Part shown: piece by piece, positions 1 through 8,426 of the stretch
Position numbering within the stretch: position 1 is the first letter of the stretch
Layout: every line of letters starts with the position of its first letter
Assembly: GCF_904846215.1 (NCBI RefSeq)
Contig: NZ_CAJGZK010000005.1
Location: 62,001-126,000 of the forward strand
Origin: Psychrobacter glacincola
GTDB lineage: Bacteria; Pseudomonadota; Gammaproteobacteria; Pseudomonadales; Moraxellaceae
Direction of reading: 5' to 3'
DNA length: 64,000 bases
Made by a program: the position numbers and the translations under genes
The notes under the pieces: model-generated
Told to the model about the DNA's origin: nothing
Databases searched by the model: none
The model's input: the letters and a program-made list of their open reading frames with translations, nothing else

Positions 1-726
1 ATTATGGAACATATCGTACCGGCGTTATTACGTTGGGCAGATGACGCAAGAGAGCCTGATATTCAGCAGCGTCGGTGTCAGCGTATTGGTTTATGTTGGG
101 GCGTCAGTGAGACGGTTCTAAATAAATCCTCTCAAAATAAAAGCGTATTTTCAAATAAAGAGATAAACAATAAACCAATAAATAACCAAGAATACGAGAA
201 TAGGGAATACGAGAACAGAGAATGGGTTGCAGAACATGTCCTTCTGCGCTATGAGATGCTCTATGAAGCAGGTCTTATTGCAGAAGCACCGACTTATCCG
301 CCAAGCTATTTGTCAAATTCTCAATCTGGTAATGCTCAATCTGTCAATTCTCAATCTAACAAGGCGTTTAAATTGTCTGATAACTGGTCACAGTTTATAG
401 GGTCGCCGATGTACTATGACCATCGCCGAGTGATTGCGACGGCCATCTCAAGGCTACGTGCAAAAATTGAATATCGTCCGCTCATTTTCGGCTTAATGCC
501 AGATGTATTTACCTTGTCGCAGTTGCAGCAAAGCGTCGAAGCTTTATCTGGTGTGCCACTACATAAGCAAAACTTCCGTCGGCTACTCGAGTCGCAAAAT
601 CTTGTACTAGAAACAGGGCAGAGTAGCAGCGCTCAGCGTGGTCGCCCTGCCAAGCTTTATCGTTTTCGCCATGATATTGAGCTGCAAAGTTTACTGATGG
701 ATAGCAAATTGCCCAAGCGTAAATAG
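1..726 (+). CDS. NrtR-like NAD-metabolism regulator, C-terminal part (5' end outside window)
   Basis: The frame is open to the left edge, so the in-window ATG at position 4 is probably internal and an N-terminal NUDIX-like domain is missing. The last ~100 residues look like the winged-helix DNA-binding half of NrtR-type regulators: an Arg-rich helix (HRRVIATAISRLRAKIEY, about residues 140-157), then GLMPDVFTLSQLQ, and a basic RGRPAKLYRF segment near residue 215. Two low-complexity Asn/Gln/Ser inserts (EYENREYENRE and a SNSQSGNAQSVNSQS stretch) interrupt the middle. NrtR proteins are NUDIX-derived repressors of NAD biosynthesis and salvage genes, and nadC follows on the same strand, which supports the call. 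The NUDIX half is not visible, so another NUDIX-fused regulator is possible. Confidence 0.6.
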   Translation: MMEHIVPALLRWADDAREPDIQQRRCQRIGLCWGVSETVLNKSSQNKSVFSNKEINNKPINNQEYENREYENREWVAEHVLLRYEMLYEAGLIAEAPTYPPSYLSNSQSGNAQSVNSQSNKAFKLSDNWSQFIGSPMYYDHRRVIATAISRLRAKIEYRPLIFGLMPDVFTLSQLQQSVEALSGVPLHKQNFRRLLESQNLVLETGQSSSAQRGRPAKLYRFRHDIELQSLLMDSKLPKRK

Positions 727-748
727 CCGCCCAATCTCTATCAGGCTC

Positions 749-894
749 TATAGTCAGCTCAAAATAAAAGCGATACGATTGTAATAACGTGCTATTGGCT
801 ATAATTTTTCTTGCTTGCTGTTCGCAGGCGTGACAGAGGCTGCAAAAAATTTGTAGCCAATAGCACTGATCGTTTTTAAAATGAATCGACTCTA
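749..894 (-). repeat. MITE-like palindromic repeat, copy 1
   Basis: This begins TATAGTCAG. It carries the family core in reverse orientation (TTCTTGCTTGCTG, then ACAGAGGCTGC), flanked by inner arms (TATTGGCTA / TAGCCAATA). It lies between the regulator and nadC and could influence nadC transcription. Confidence 0.8.
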
Positions 895-1058
895 TCATCA
901 TTAAATCTTATAAATTTATTGAAAATTTTAATTTATGATATTTTCTTGCGAGACAATAAACTTTACGTTATATTTATGCTCATTTTGAGTTTAAATAAAG
1001 AAGATTTATCATAATAGACGTATATATCAGTTAAAGACACGCAAAATAAGGACCAAAA

Positions 1059-1919
1059 ATGACAATGAAACAAGAGCCAGCATTGGCTGAAGTATTGCTT
1101 AAACCTTTGGTTGAGTTGGCATTAACAGAAGACTTAGGCAGGCGCGGTGATGTCACCTCCCAAGCGACTATTCCAGCAGACATGCAAGCGCAATTACAGA
1201 TTAAAGCGCGCCAAGCAGGCGTGATATGTGGTATGGATTTAGCGCGCTTATCTTTTGCCTTGATTGATGCAGAGATCGAGTTTATTGCGCACGTCCATGA
1301 TGGTGAGACGGTCGAAGCAGGCACAGTGTTAGCGATTGTACGCGGCAATGCGCGTAATCTGCTGACTGCAGAGCGTACAGCGCTCAACTTTATGACGCAT
1401 CTCAGTGGTATTGCGACCGATACCAAAAAGATTGTCGATAGCGTGGCAGAATATCCCGCGCAAATTACTTGTACCCGTAAAACCATTCCAGGCTTACGTA
1501 TCGTCCAAAAATACGCGGTACGCTGTGGCGGCGGACGCAATCATCGCTTAGGGTTAGATGATGCGATTTTAATTAAAGACAACCATATTGCCATTGCAGG
1601 CGATATCAAAACAGCCATTAAGCAAGCGCAAGACTTTGCTGGGCATTTGATTCCAATCGAAGTGGAAGTCGATACATTAGCGCAGTTAGAGCAAGCGCTT
1701 GATGCTGGCGTGAGTTTGGTACTTTTGGACAATATGGCGCCTGAGATATTGTTGCAAGCCGTCGCTATGTGTCAAGGTCGAGCTAAAACCGAAGCATCAG
1801 GTGGTATCACCCCTGAAACCGTGCAAGCCGTCGCAAAAACAGGCGTAGATTTTATCGCGATGGGTTATTTGACGCATAGCACGACTGCACTCGATATCGG
1901 TCTTGATTTTAGCGCATAA
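1059..1919 (+). CDS. nadC: Nicotinate-nucleotide pyrophosphorylase (quinolinate phosphoribosyltransferase)
   Basis: NadC converts quinolinate and PRPP to nicotinate mononucleotide, CO2 and PPi in de novo NAD synthesis (cytosolic). The 286 residues match the usual family length. Visible motifs are TRKTIPGLR at 139-147, CGGGRNHRLGLDD at 156-168, KDNH at 173-176, EVEVD near 200, LLDNM near 224, EASGGI near 247 and the phosphate-binding GVDFIAMG near 262. The start at 1059 follows AATAAGGACC as ribosome-binding site; an ATG two codons later is an alternative. Lying behind an NrtR-like gene, it may be under NAD-responsive control, but no operator could be assigned in the AT-rich 900-1058 stretch. 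Confidence 0.97.
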   Translation: MTMKQEPALAEVLLKPLVELALTEDLGRRGDVTSQATIPADMQAQLQIKARQAGVICGMDLARLSFALIDAEIEFIAHVHDGETVEAGTVLAIVRGNARNLLTAERTALNFMTHLSGIATDTKKIVDSVAEYPAQITCTRKTIPGLRIVQKYAVRCGGGRNHRLGLDDAILIKDNHIAIAGDIKTAIKQAQDFAGHLIPIEVEVDTLAQLEQALDAGVSLVLLDNMAPEILLQAVAMCQGRAKTEASGGITPETVQAVAKTGVDFIAMGYLTHSTTALDIGLDFSA

Positions 1920-2095
1920 AACAACCATCCAATTTTATGGGTTAAATCGTTGATGATTTAAAATACCAGTCATTAACCTGTTAAAATAGCAGCTGGCTAT
2001 TGAGTCTATACTGATTTAGTGCTAGCAGAGAACTCAAGCAAAGTAATGATTCGTTTGGGTTATCTGCCTATGATACAATGCCGCTGCTACCGACT

Positions 2096-2137
2096 ATAAG
2101 GTCATCGCTACAACCGTAGGGTGACCTTATCTTTTTG
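2096..2137 (+). terminator. Hairpin plus T-run between nadC and the marC-family gene
   Basis: ATAAGGTCA pairs with TGACCTTAT, with an inner CTAC/GTAG pairing, and is followed by CTTTTTG. It could be the nadC terminator. It lies 177 bp beyond the nadC stop and only ~33 bp before the next start, so a leader attenuator is also possible. Confidence 0.5.
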
Positions 2138-2169
2138 CCCAGTTTGACCAATAGACAAGCGAGCGCTCA

Positions 2170-2811
2170 GTGAATACTGAAATTATTAAGATAATCTTAG
2201 CCTTTATGGTGTTGATTAACCCCTTTAGCGCATTGACATTGTTCTTGGATTCGACACGCGGTTATTCGATGAATAATCGACGAAAAGTGGCACGCGTTGC
2301 TTGTCTAACGATTTTTATTACCATCAGTTTCTTTACCTTAGCAGGCGAAACGCTCCTCAAAGTCTTGGGTATTTCGATCGGCTCCTTTCAATTGGCAGGC
2401 GGTATATTGGTATTTTTAATCGCTTTAAATATGATGAATGGCGATGGTAATCCAGTCAAGCCCGATCAAGAAAACTTCGATGTCGATCATCTACAAGGTG
2501 CGCCGCCAACGATGGCAGCCGCAGTTGTACCCATTGCTATTCCGATGATGATTGGACCGGGTGGTATTTCAACCGTGATCATTTACTCATCACAAGTTTC
2601 AGGTATCCTGCAAGTATCTGCTATTTTGATTGCGGGTTTGTTTATCAGTCTATTTTGTTATTTGGCATTGATGGCAGCCGGTCGTATCAGTCGCTTATTA
2701 GGTGATACAGGACTCAATATTATGAGTCGAATTATGGGTATGTTACTGGCTGCCGTTGCTATGGAAATTATCGTCAATGGTCTACGCACGCTATTTCCCA
2801 ATTTATTGTAG
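2170..2811 (+). CDS. MarC family (UPF0056) integral membrane protein
   Basis: A 213-residue protein with about six hydrophobic segments. It carries the MarC-family features LINPFSALTLFL near residue 16 and PIAIPMMIGPGGIST near 123, and ends in IVNGLRTLF as these proteins commonly do. The start codon is GTG at 2170 and no strong Shine-Dalgarno is visible. The family sits in the inner membrane. The old link of MarC to multiple antibiotic resistance was not upheld, so transport function is unproven. It is transcribed alone, after a hairpin and before a strong terminator-like inverted repeat. Confidence 0.9.
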   Translation: MNTEIIKIILAFMVLINPFSALTLFLDSTRGYSMNNRRKVARVACLTIFITISFFTLAGETLLKVLGISIGSFQLAGGILVFLIALNMMNGDGNPVKPDQENFDVDHLQGAPPTMAAAVVPIAIPMMIGPGGISTVIIYSSQVSGILQVSAILIAGLFISLFCYLALMAAGRISRLLGDTGLNIMSRIMGMLLAAVAMEIIVNGLRTLFPNLL

Positions 2812-2850
2812 TTTTTTATACTGTACAACCTAGGTAATCAGTCAAATAGA

Positions 2851-2888
2851 AAACCAAACATTTTAAAAAGTGTTTGGTTTTCTGTTCT
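2851..2888. terminator. Bidirectional terminator between marC-family gene and argO
   Basis: AAAACCAAACA pairs with TGTTTGGTTTT around a short AT loop, followed by TCTGTTCTT. It lies between convergent genes and could stop both transcripts. Confidence 0.75.
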
Positions 2889-2940
2889 TAAGCGCTGTGT
2901 TTATTTCTAGCTAAATATGATTGAGCTGAAAATGTCTGTT

Positions 2941-3543
2941 TTAACTTTGGTATAAATGCCAAGCCAAATAAAGCATCAGTATGCCTATCAAGGCATCGAG
3001 GATATTCCAGGCTTTTGGTTTGGCAAATAAAGGTTTGAGTAACTTTGCGCCATAGCCGAGTGCAAAAAAGAAACAGAATGAAGCGCTGACCGCACCTACT
3101 GCAAAGGCAAGCTTACTACTGGCACCCGTCGAAACCATTCCAACCAGTACTAAGGTATCCAAATACACGTGTGGATTTAACCACGTAAAACCAAAGCATA
3201 GTAACAGCGCTTTTTTTAAACTGATGACGACTTGTCCATCGACGATGAGTGCGTGTGATAAGCGCATACTGGCATATAAGCTTTGCAATCCGTAACCTAA
3301 CAAAAATAGGACGCCCGCGACCTTTGCAATATTGACCACTTGCGGGTAGCGCGCTGTTACCGCGCCAAATCCGCCAACGCCAGCTGAAATCAACAACGCA
3401 TCACTGACTGCGCAGAACAGACAGACAAAAAATATGTGCTCGCGTTTCAGCCCTTGTTTGAGGACAAAGGCATTTTGTGAACCAATAGCGATAATCAGCG
3501 ATAAGCCAAGCAAAAAACCAGAACTATAATCGGTGATATTCAT
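2941..3543 (-). CDS. argO: LysE/ArgO family amino-acid exporter
   Basis: From the ATG at 3543 the protein has 200 residues, the usual LysE/ArgO length. The frame stays open to 3636, but the extra 31 residues are hydrophilic and unlike the family, while AAAGGAT upstream of 3543 can serve as ribosome-binding site. Family marks are GSQNAFVLKQGLKR near residue 21 and TWLNPHVYLDTLVLVG near 118, within five to six membrane helices. The family exports basic amino acids such as arginine or lysine across the inner membrane; the substrate here is inferred from the similarity only. It is divergent from the hypothetical gene at 3667. Confidence 0.85.
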   Translation of the reverse strand: MNITDYSSGFLLGLSLIIAIGSQNAFVLKQGLKREHIFFVCLFCAVSDALLISAGVGGFGAVTARYPQVVNIAKVAGVLFLLGYGLQSLYASMRLSHALIVDGQVVISLKKALLLCFGFTWLNPHVYLDTLVLVGMVSTGASSKLAFAVGAVSASFCFFFALGYGAKLLKPLFAKPKAWNILDALIGILMLYLAWHLYQS

Positions 3544-3666
3544 GATGGCTGTCTTATCCTTTAAAAACGCTGACGTTTGCTTACTGGCAGCACGGCAAAA
3601 AGCTGTTAAGATAAGGGATTGAATGGTCGAATGCAATCAGTAAATGGGTGAGGAGCAGGGTAAGTC

Positions 3667-4428
3667 ATGGTCATAAGTTTGACAAGAATGCTACAGTCGT
3701 TTGGGCAAGCAAACGATGACCTACCAACTATCGCTGCCAAAAATGCTCAGCAAGCAGCCGCTAATAACGTTGCGACTAATGAAAATAAACCTAGTAAAAA
3801 TGACGATAACAGTACGTCTAAAAATGCTATTTCAGTGCTTAGCGAACCACAGCGTACCGAACGTATTTGTGATGCTTTAGCGCAAGTGTCTGATATTCGC
3901 ACGCCAACGCCGTTGACCGATCGTTATTTGTCCAACCGTGCTCAAATGCGACCGAGCAATAGACCACCTTTTGACCCAGATACCTTATGGTTTCTTAAAC
4001 ATGGACGTTGTCCAATTATGACTGAGCTTGTAGACGTAGTCGATGAAGCCGCCCTAAATGCGATGCCGATTGAGGCGGTTGCTATATTAGACAGAATTAA
4101 TGGCAAATTAAAACGTTATCGCGAATGGAGTAGCGAGCTTAATGATGAGCAACAGCAGCAACATAATGAGCGCCAATTTGTCATTGATAAGCTGATATCA
4201 GAAAGTATTCCAGAAGCCTTGCATCATTACGAGCAGCTACAGCGATTTAGCCCGCATCGTACTAAGAATAATGTGGGTCAAGGTAAAATGACTGCAGGCG
4301 ATATGTTGACAGATTTGTTTTTAGAGATTGATTATGAGCTTGATGAGTTGTTAGAGGAGCTGCATCAAACGGTGATGAATCGTCTGGCTTCAACACATCG
4401 TTATGTGAAAAGCCGTACGCAGAATTAG
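3667..4428 (+). CDS. Hypothetical protein, paralogue 1 of a three-gene cluster
   Basis: I do not recognise this 253-residue protein. There is no signal peptide or membrane helix. Residues ~20-60 are low-complexity (Asn, Ala, Lys, Ser), followed by a segment with FDPDTLWFLKHGRCP near 101. The C-terminal ~110 residues appear helical and share a pattern with the next two genes: an LDRINGKLKRY helix, E-x-FV-x3-L-x4-IPEAL-x2-Y-x-QL, T-x-GD-x-L-x-DLF-x2-I-x3-LDELLEEL, and a final LASTHRYVKSR. The shared layout suggests ancient duplication. AGGAG lies about 13 bases upstream of the ATG. It is divergent from argO and probably cytoplasmic. Confidence 0.75.
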   Translation: MVISLTRMLQSFGQANDDLPTIAAKNAQQAAANNVATNENKPSKNDDNSTSKNAISVLSEPQRTERICDALAQVSDIRTPTPLTDRYLSNRAQMRPSNRPPFDPDTLWFLKHGRCPIMTELVDVVDEAALNAMPIEAVAILDRINGKLKRYREWSSELNDEQQQQHNERQFVIDKLISESIPEALHHYEQLQRFSPHRTKNNVGQGKMTAGDMLTDLFLEIDYELDELLEELHQTVMNRLASTHRYVKSRTQN

Positions 4429-4545
4429 TCGCCAGTTTTTGTCCTGTTAAAAAAGTTAGCATCAGTAAACACAAACAACTCAATGCATAACAATATAGGG
4501 CTTTTATAAAGCCTTATTTTTTTGTTTAATAAAATCATCGAATAC

Positions 4546-4690
4546 TATAGTTGATCCATTTTTAAAAGAGTACAGCACTGCTGGGGTTAATTATTCGTAG
4601 CCTCTGTCTGCGCAGGCACAGCAAGCAAGAAAAATTAATCCCAGCAGTGATTTATAACATTTGTACTTCTTTTATTTGGGACTCACTATA
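4546..4690 (+). repeat. MITE-like palindromic repeat, copy 2
   Basis: It runs from TATAGTTGATCC to GACTCACTATA. The core GCAAGCAAGAAAAATTA and the inner arms CTGCTGGGGTTAATT / AATTAATCCCAGCAG are intact. It fills most of the 317-bp gap between the first two paralogues, and the rest of that gap is plain AT-rich sequence. Confidence 0.88.
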
Positions 4691-4745
4691 TCAAAAATAA
4701 TAATAAATTTGCCAATTAATACTATTAAATAATAAGGATACTCTT

Positions 4746-5396
4746 ATGACCCAAATCACTGCCATGCTTGTCATGTTTGTTTTATATGGAGTGCTACCCG
4801 CAGCAGGTCTGTATTTAGGCTATCGTGGCATCAAAAAAGTGACTGCGCCCAAGATGCTAGCATACAAAGCGATGCCGCAATTGGGTTATATTCCCGAAAA
4901 AAGCTTACCGCTTGACGTCAAAACTGCACTGACCCAAATTAATGAGAAAGGTGAAAAGCTGCGCCTTATTTATGGTGATAGCAATAATGATGGCAAGATA
5001 GATGATAAAGATACGGTTGACGAAACTTATATCATGATTCAAAACTTAATGGATAAGCATATTCCGCAAGCGATAGCGGATTATCGTCGCTTACATGACT
5101 TAGATGTCGGGGAGGGCGCACTGGCTGACAGCACTAAAATTAAACACTCTGATGTCACTGGTAAAGAGGCATTACTAGATATACTCATGACGATTAATAC
5201 CCAGTTTGATGATCTGCTTAACGCATCCTATCATCAAGATGGGCAAAAGCTGCTAGCGACCAATCGGTATTTACAACAGCGTTTTGACAATCCCACAGTG
5301 AGTGCAGATACGCAGTTCCTTAACAATACTACTAAAATAGAGACCATTGAAAAGCTATCGGACGATACCATTAAAAGTACAGATATTAGACTATGA
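4746..5396 (+). CDS. Hypothetical membrane-anchored protein with EF-hand-like loop, paralogue 2
   Basis: A 216-residue protein of unknown function. Residues ~5-30 form one hydrophobic segment (likely an uncleaved anchor), followed by GYRGIKK. Near residue 79 is DSNNDGKIDDKD, which fits the calcium-binding EF-hand loop pattern D-x-N-x-D-G-x-I-x-x-x-D. The C-terminal half shares the paralogue pattern: LMDKHIPQAIADYRRL, GKEALLDILMTINTQFDDLL, then LLATNRYLQQRF. The start at 4746 follows AATAAGGATACTCTT. The next paralogue begins 62 bp downstream, so the two could be co-transcribed. Confidence 0.75.
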   Translation: MTQITAMLVMFVLYGVLPAAGLYLGYRGIKKVTAPKMLAYKAMPQLGYIPEKSLPLDVKTALTQINEKGEKLRLIYGDSNNDGKIDDKDTVDETYIMIQNLMDKHIPQAIADYRRLHDLDVGEGALADSTKIKHSDVTGKEALLDILMTINTQFDDLLNASYHQDGQKLLATNRYLQQRFDNPTVSADTQFLNNTTKIETIEKLSDDTIKSTDIRL

Positions 5397-5457
5397 ACGA
5401 TGGATTATAAATGGTCAGCTAGTAATTATGTGCTTAAATGATTAAAAGTGAGTTACG

Positions 5458-6009
5458 ATGAGTATATTGATAGGCGTTGGTGTCATAACGACAGTAAGCG
5501 TCTTTTATTTGGGCAGAAAAGGCTGGTATGCTTTCCATAAAGCGGTTGGTATCACACCTGGCGTACTCATTTATCACGATAAAAATGCACCATTAGCGTT
5601 AGCTAATATTAATTGGCAACAGCTAAATCTTAACAAAAGGTATCTTAAATCTTTAACAGATAGTCAGCTACGCCAGCTGCATCGTATCGATGAGAAAGTA
5701 GCCAGCTATCATGCTTATCAGGCTGAACTTAAATTAAACGAGAAAACACCTGCAATCACCGAGCAGCAGTTTGTATTGCATAAAATGCTGCATACACGGT
5801 TGCCCGAAATGCTTAGTAATTATTATCAACTGATGACTATGCATTTAGTGGCTAAAAATTCTAATACTAAAGCTGAAGCTGGCAAGTTGTTGCAAGACGT
5901 ATTAGATAATATAGAACAGCGTTTAGATAGCTTGTTAGAACAAATGCAGAAACAGCAACTGCAGGATTTGAGAGCTATGAAAAACTATATCGACAGTCAT
6001 CATAAATAG
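5458..6009 (+). CDS. Hypothetical membrane-anchored protein, paralogue 3
   Basis: A 183-residue unknown protein. Residues 1-20 form a hydrophobic anchor (SILIGVGVITTVSVFYLG), followed by RKGWYAFHKAVG, which resembles the GYRGIKKV that follows the anchor of the preceding gene. The shared C-terminal pattern is LHRIDEKVASY, EQQFVLHKMLHTRLPEMLSNYYQL, GKLLQDVLDNIEQRLDSLLEQ, and LRAMKNYIDSH. GTGAGTTACG precedes the ATG. It ends just before a MITE-like copy, so the three-gene cluster has repeats inside it and after it. Confidence 0.75.
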   Translation: MSILIGVGVITTVSVFYLGRKGWYAFHKAVGITPGVLIYHDKNAPLALANINWQQLNLNKRYLKSLTDSQLRQLHRIDEKVASYHAYQAELKLNEKTPAITEQQFVLHKMLHTRLPEMLSNYYQLMTMHLVAKNSNTKAEAGKLLQDVLDNIEQRLDSLLEQMQKQQLQDLRAMKNYIDSHHK

Positions 6010-6011
6010 AG

Positions 6012-6156
6012 TATGAGTCAGTCCTAAATAAAAGAAATACAAATGTTATAAAGCACTACTGGGGTTCATTTTTCTTGCTTGCTGTAGCTAGCAGACAGGG
6101 GCTGCGAACAATTAACCCCAGTAGCTCTGTACTCTTTTAAAAGTGGATCAACTATA
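6012..6156 (-). repeat. MITE-like palindromic repeat, copy 3
   Basis: Reverse orientation. The left end is degenerate (TATGAGTCAGTCC) and the right end is AAAAGTGGATCAACTATA. The core TTCTTGCTTGCTG is present, with the centre variant GTAGCTAGCAGAC that copy 6 also shows. Confidence 0.85.
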
Positions 6157-6190
6157 TGAGTCAATAGAGAGTATTTGCTGAAACCACATA

Positions 6191-6236
6191 CAAAAAAGCT
6201 GCTAATGATTATGTATCATTGGCAGCTTTTTATTAG
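6191..6236. terminator. Terminator for rluB, possibly bidirectional
   Basis: AAAAAGCTGC(T)AATGAT pairs with ATCATTGGCAGCTTTTT around TATGT. It has an A-run on one side and a T-run on the other, and lies 22 bp past the rluB stop. Confidence 0.8.
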
Positions 6237-6257
6237 CTACGTTAAATCTAAAACAGA

Positions 6258-7193
6258 TTAGCGTTTATCATTGCGGTCACGAGTATTACGGGTGCCGCGG
6301 CTGGCAGGACTGCCACTGGTTTTTGGTTTGGCGCTACTACCAGTGCTATTACGATTATCGCTACGAGTGTCAGTACGACGTGCTTTAAGCGGTTTATTTT
6401 TGATACGCTCTTGCTTTTCTTTAGCTGCGCCATGCAGACCAGTACCATAACGTGGGCGTAAGCTCACTAGGTCTGTCAAAGTATTAATATCTTTTCTATC
6501 CAGCTCTAAGAAGCGACCTGTACGCAGCTCTTTTGGTAACGCAATATTACCGTAGCTCGTACGTAGTAGACGGCTGACTTTAAGACCTTGTGACTCAAAT
6601 AAACGGCGAACTTCACGGTTACGACCTTCTTTAAGCTGCACATGATGCCACTTGTTGACGCCTTCACCACCGCCTTCTTTAATATCTTCGAACTTAGCCA
6701 TGCCATCTTCTAACATGACACCTGTTGTCATCGCTCGTGCCATATCTGGGGTAACATCGCCCAGCACACGTACGGCGTATTCACGGGTCACTTCACTAGA
6801 CGGATGCATCAAGCGATGCGCCATCTCGCCATCGTTAGTAAATAATAAGAGACCTGTCGAGTTAATATCCAAACGCCCTACCATCACCCAGCGGTCATGA
6901 GTCAGCTTTGGCAGGCGCTCAAATACGGTAGGACGACCTTCTGGATCATTGGCTGAGCACACTTCACCTTCAGGCTTATAGTAAGCCAAAACGCGGCGAC
7001 GTTTCTCATTCTCGGCGGTGTATTTAATCTGACGACCATCAACGCGGATCTCATCACCTTGCTCAACGCGGTCACCGATGGTAGCTGGACCATTATTGAC
7101 GGTTACACGGCCTGCTTTAATGACTTCTTCCATCTGACGACGTGAACCAAGTCCCATACGGGCAAGTGCTTTTTGCAGTTTTTCATCTTTCAT
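6258..7193 (-). CDS. rluB: 23S rRNA pseudouridine(2605) synthase RluB
   Basis: A cytosolic RNA-modifying enzyme of 311 residues. An N-terminal S4 RNA-binding domain (LQKALARMGLGSRRQMEEVI, residues ~6-60) precedes the RsuA/RluB catalytic domain. GRLDINSTGL lies at 106-115 with catalytic Asp109, followed by LLLFTNDG and, later, the EGRNREVRRLFE helix. The last ~55 residues are a disordered basic tail rich in Arg, Lys, Ser and Thr. The tail and sequence favour RluB over RsuA, RluE or RluF. The start follows CAAGGAAATCGTT. Confidence 0.93.
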   Translation of the reverse strand: MKDEKLQKALARMGLGSRRQMEEVIKAGRVTVNNGPATIGDRVEQGDEIRVDGRQIKYTAENEKRRRVLAYYKPEGEVCSANDPEGRPTVFERLPKLTHDRWVMVGRLDINSTGLLLFTNDGEMAHRLMHPSSEVTREYAVRVLGDVTPDMARAMTTGVMLEDGMAKFEDIKEGGGEGVNKWHHVQLKEGRNREVRRLFESQGLKVSRLLRTSYGNIALPKELRTGRFLELDRKDINTLTDLVSLRPRYGTGLHGAAKEKQERIKNKPLKARRTDTRSDNRNSTGSSAKPKTSGSPASRGTRNTRDRNDKR

Positions 7194-7374
7194 AACGATT
7201 TCCTTGAATCGGTGGGTTTACATTTCTCAATGTAGGTATGTTTAGTGCATAAATATGCAGAGGCATATTCTACGCTATTTAAGCTGTTTATGCAGCCCTT
7301 TTGGATCTGTAACTACATAAAATCGTTGCCAAATTTTGATTGCAGGAAGTCTAAAAAATTATAGTCGGCAATAC

Positions 7375-8198
7375 CATAGTCACTGTACTACAAAAGAGTT
7401 ATGCTTTGGATGAATATCATAAAACAATTTAGATAAATCATTTTCCATCTAATCTTGGCGTTGAAACTTCACTTGAGATCATTTCTTCTCGATGGGATTT
7501 AGATCAGGGCTGTAGGGTGGTAGCCATAAAATACGATGGCCATGTCTAGTCAGTAGTTTTTGAATACGCCTATTTTTATGAAAAGCTTGTCACTCGATCA
7601 CAGCTCTCGTCTTGCGCTCGGGCAAAGCAGTGCTTTGCTTTATCTTCGCTCATATCCATCACAATCACACATTTTTTTAAGCTTTGGTATCAGTATGAAC
7701 TTGCACCAACTATAGAAAACCGCATTATTGATGTTTGTTTTTAAGCAATGGAGTGCAAAAAGCGTTTTGCCATAGAGCACATTAATGACATTGGTTCGAT
7801 CTTTAGCTTGCCAATTATAACTGTCAATACAGGGGCTACCAATGGGGGGGATAACCATAACGGCGTATCGTCTCACTAATAAAGCCACTCTCATCCATGT
7901 ATACAATAGCAAAGCCATGAGTAATGTATTCGTTAAGTTTGCTTAGATACTTAGCTCTTTTTACTGGGCCAGCTTTTAGATGCTACAAGTTGTTTTTTTG
8001 ACTGATACCAATACGCTCTTTCCACTTCTGAATAGTTGTGGACCGATGTCATAGAAAGTAGCAGCTTCAGTAAAGGTCATATCCTCATTTAAGCTTTTAA
8101 GAGCTTGTTTGCGATAGTCTAGGGAATAAGTCATCGTTATTTATAGTAATAATTGGTTAGTTGATTTATCTCATAACATTGAAGTCAGGTGACTACAT
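7375..8198 (-). mobile_element. Degenerate IS630-family insertion sequence
   Basis: A dead element of ~820 bp, shorter than the usual ~1.1 kb. The terminal repeats are imperfect: the left end reads ATAGTCACTGTACTAC and the complement of the right end reads GTAGTCACCTGACTTC; both then share GTTATG. The element carries a broken transposase on the minus strand. No clean TA duplication is visible, consistent with age. Confidence 0.75.
7380..8134 (-). pseudogene. IS630-family transposase, frameshifted and internally deleted
   Basis: The reading starts at 8134 with MTYSLDYRKQALKSLNED and a helix-turn-helix-like MTFTEAATFYDIG. It degenerates near 7980, where the rest of the N-terminal domain is missing. 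It resumes with YMDESGFISETIRRYGY, shifts frame at a C7 tract near 7846, and continues as IGSPCIDSYNWQAKDRTNV and on to FYSWCKFILIPKL. After further shifts the conserved LPPYSPDLNPIEKK end with the DDE glutamate is readable, then MENDLSKLFYDI, stopping inside the left terminal repeat. These landmarks are typical of IS630 DDE transposases. It cannot make a functional protein. Confidence 0.85.
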
Positions 8199-8426
8199 AT
8201 TAAATACAGCACTTGAAAAATAGAATATAAAAAACTTCTAAAATTTATGGTGCGAATCAATAACTTTGATTAAAAATGAACTGTAGTCCTTTAATCCGCA
8301 ATCAATTATGGTACTATGGCTTTATTTTATATAATCAATAGAATATTACCTAAAGTATAGCTAGCAACCTTCTTTAATATGAGCTACTGTCATTTACTAT
8401 ACTATGGTTTATAAGGGTCTATCATA

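Noticed and set aside
509-901. 130-residue minus-strand frame over the regulator end and MITE copy 1
   Set aside because: It runs antisense to the winged-helix coding region and through the repeat, with no recognisable family; a shadow frame.
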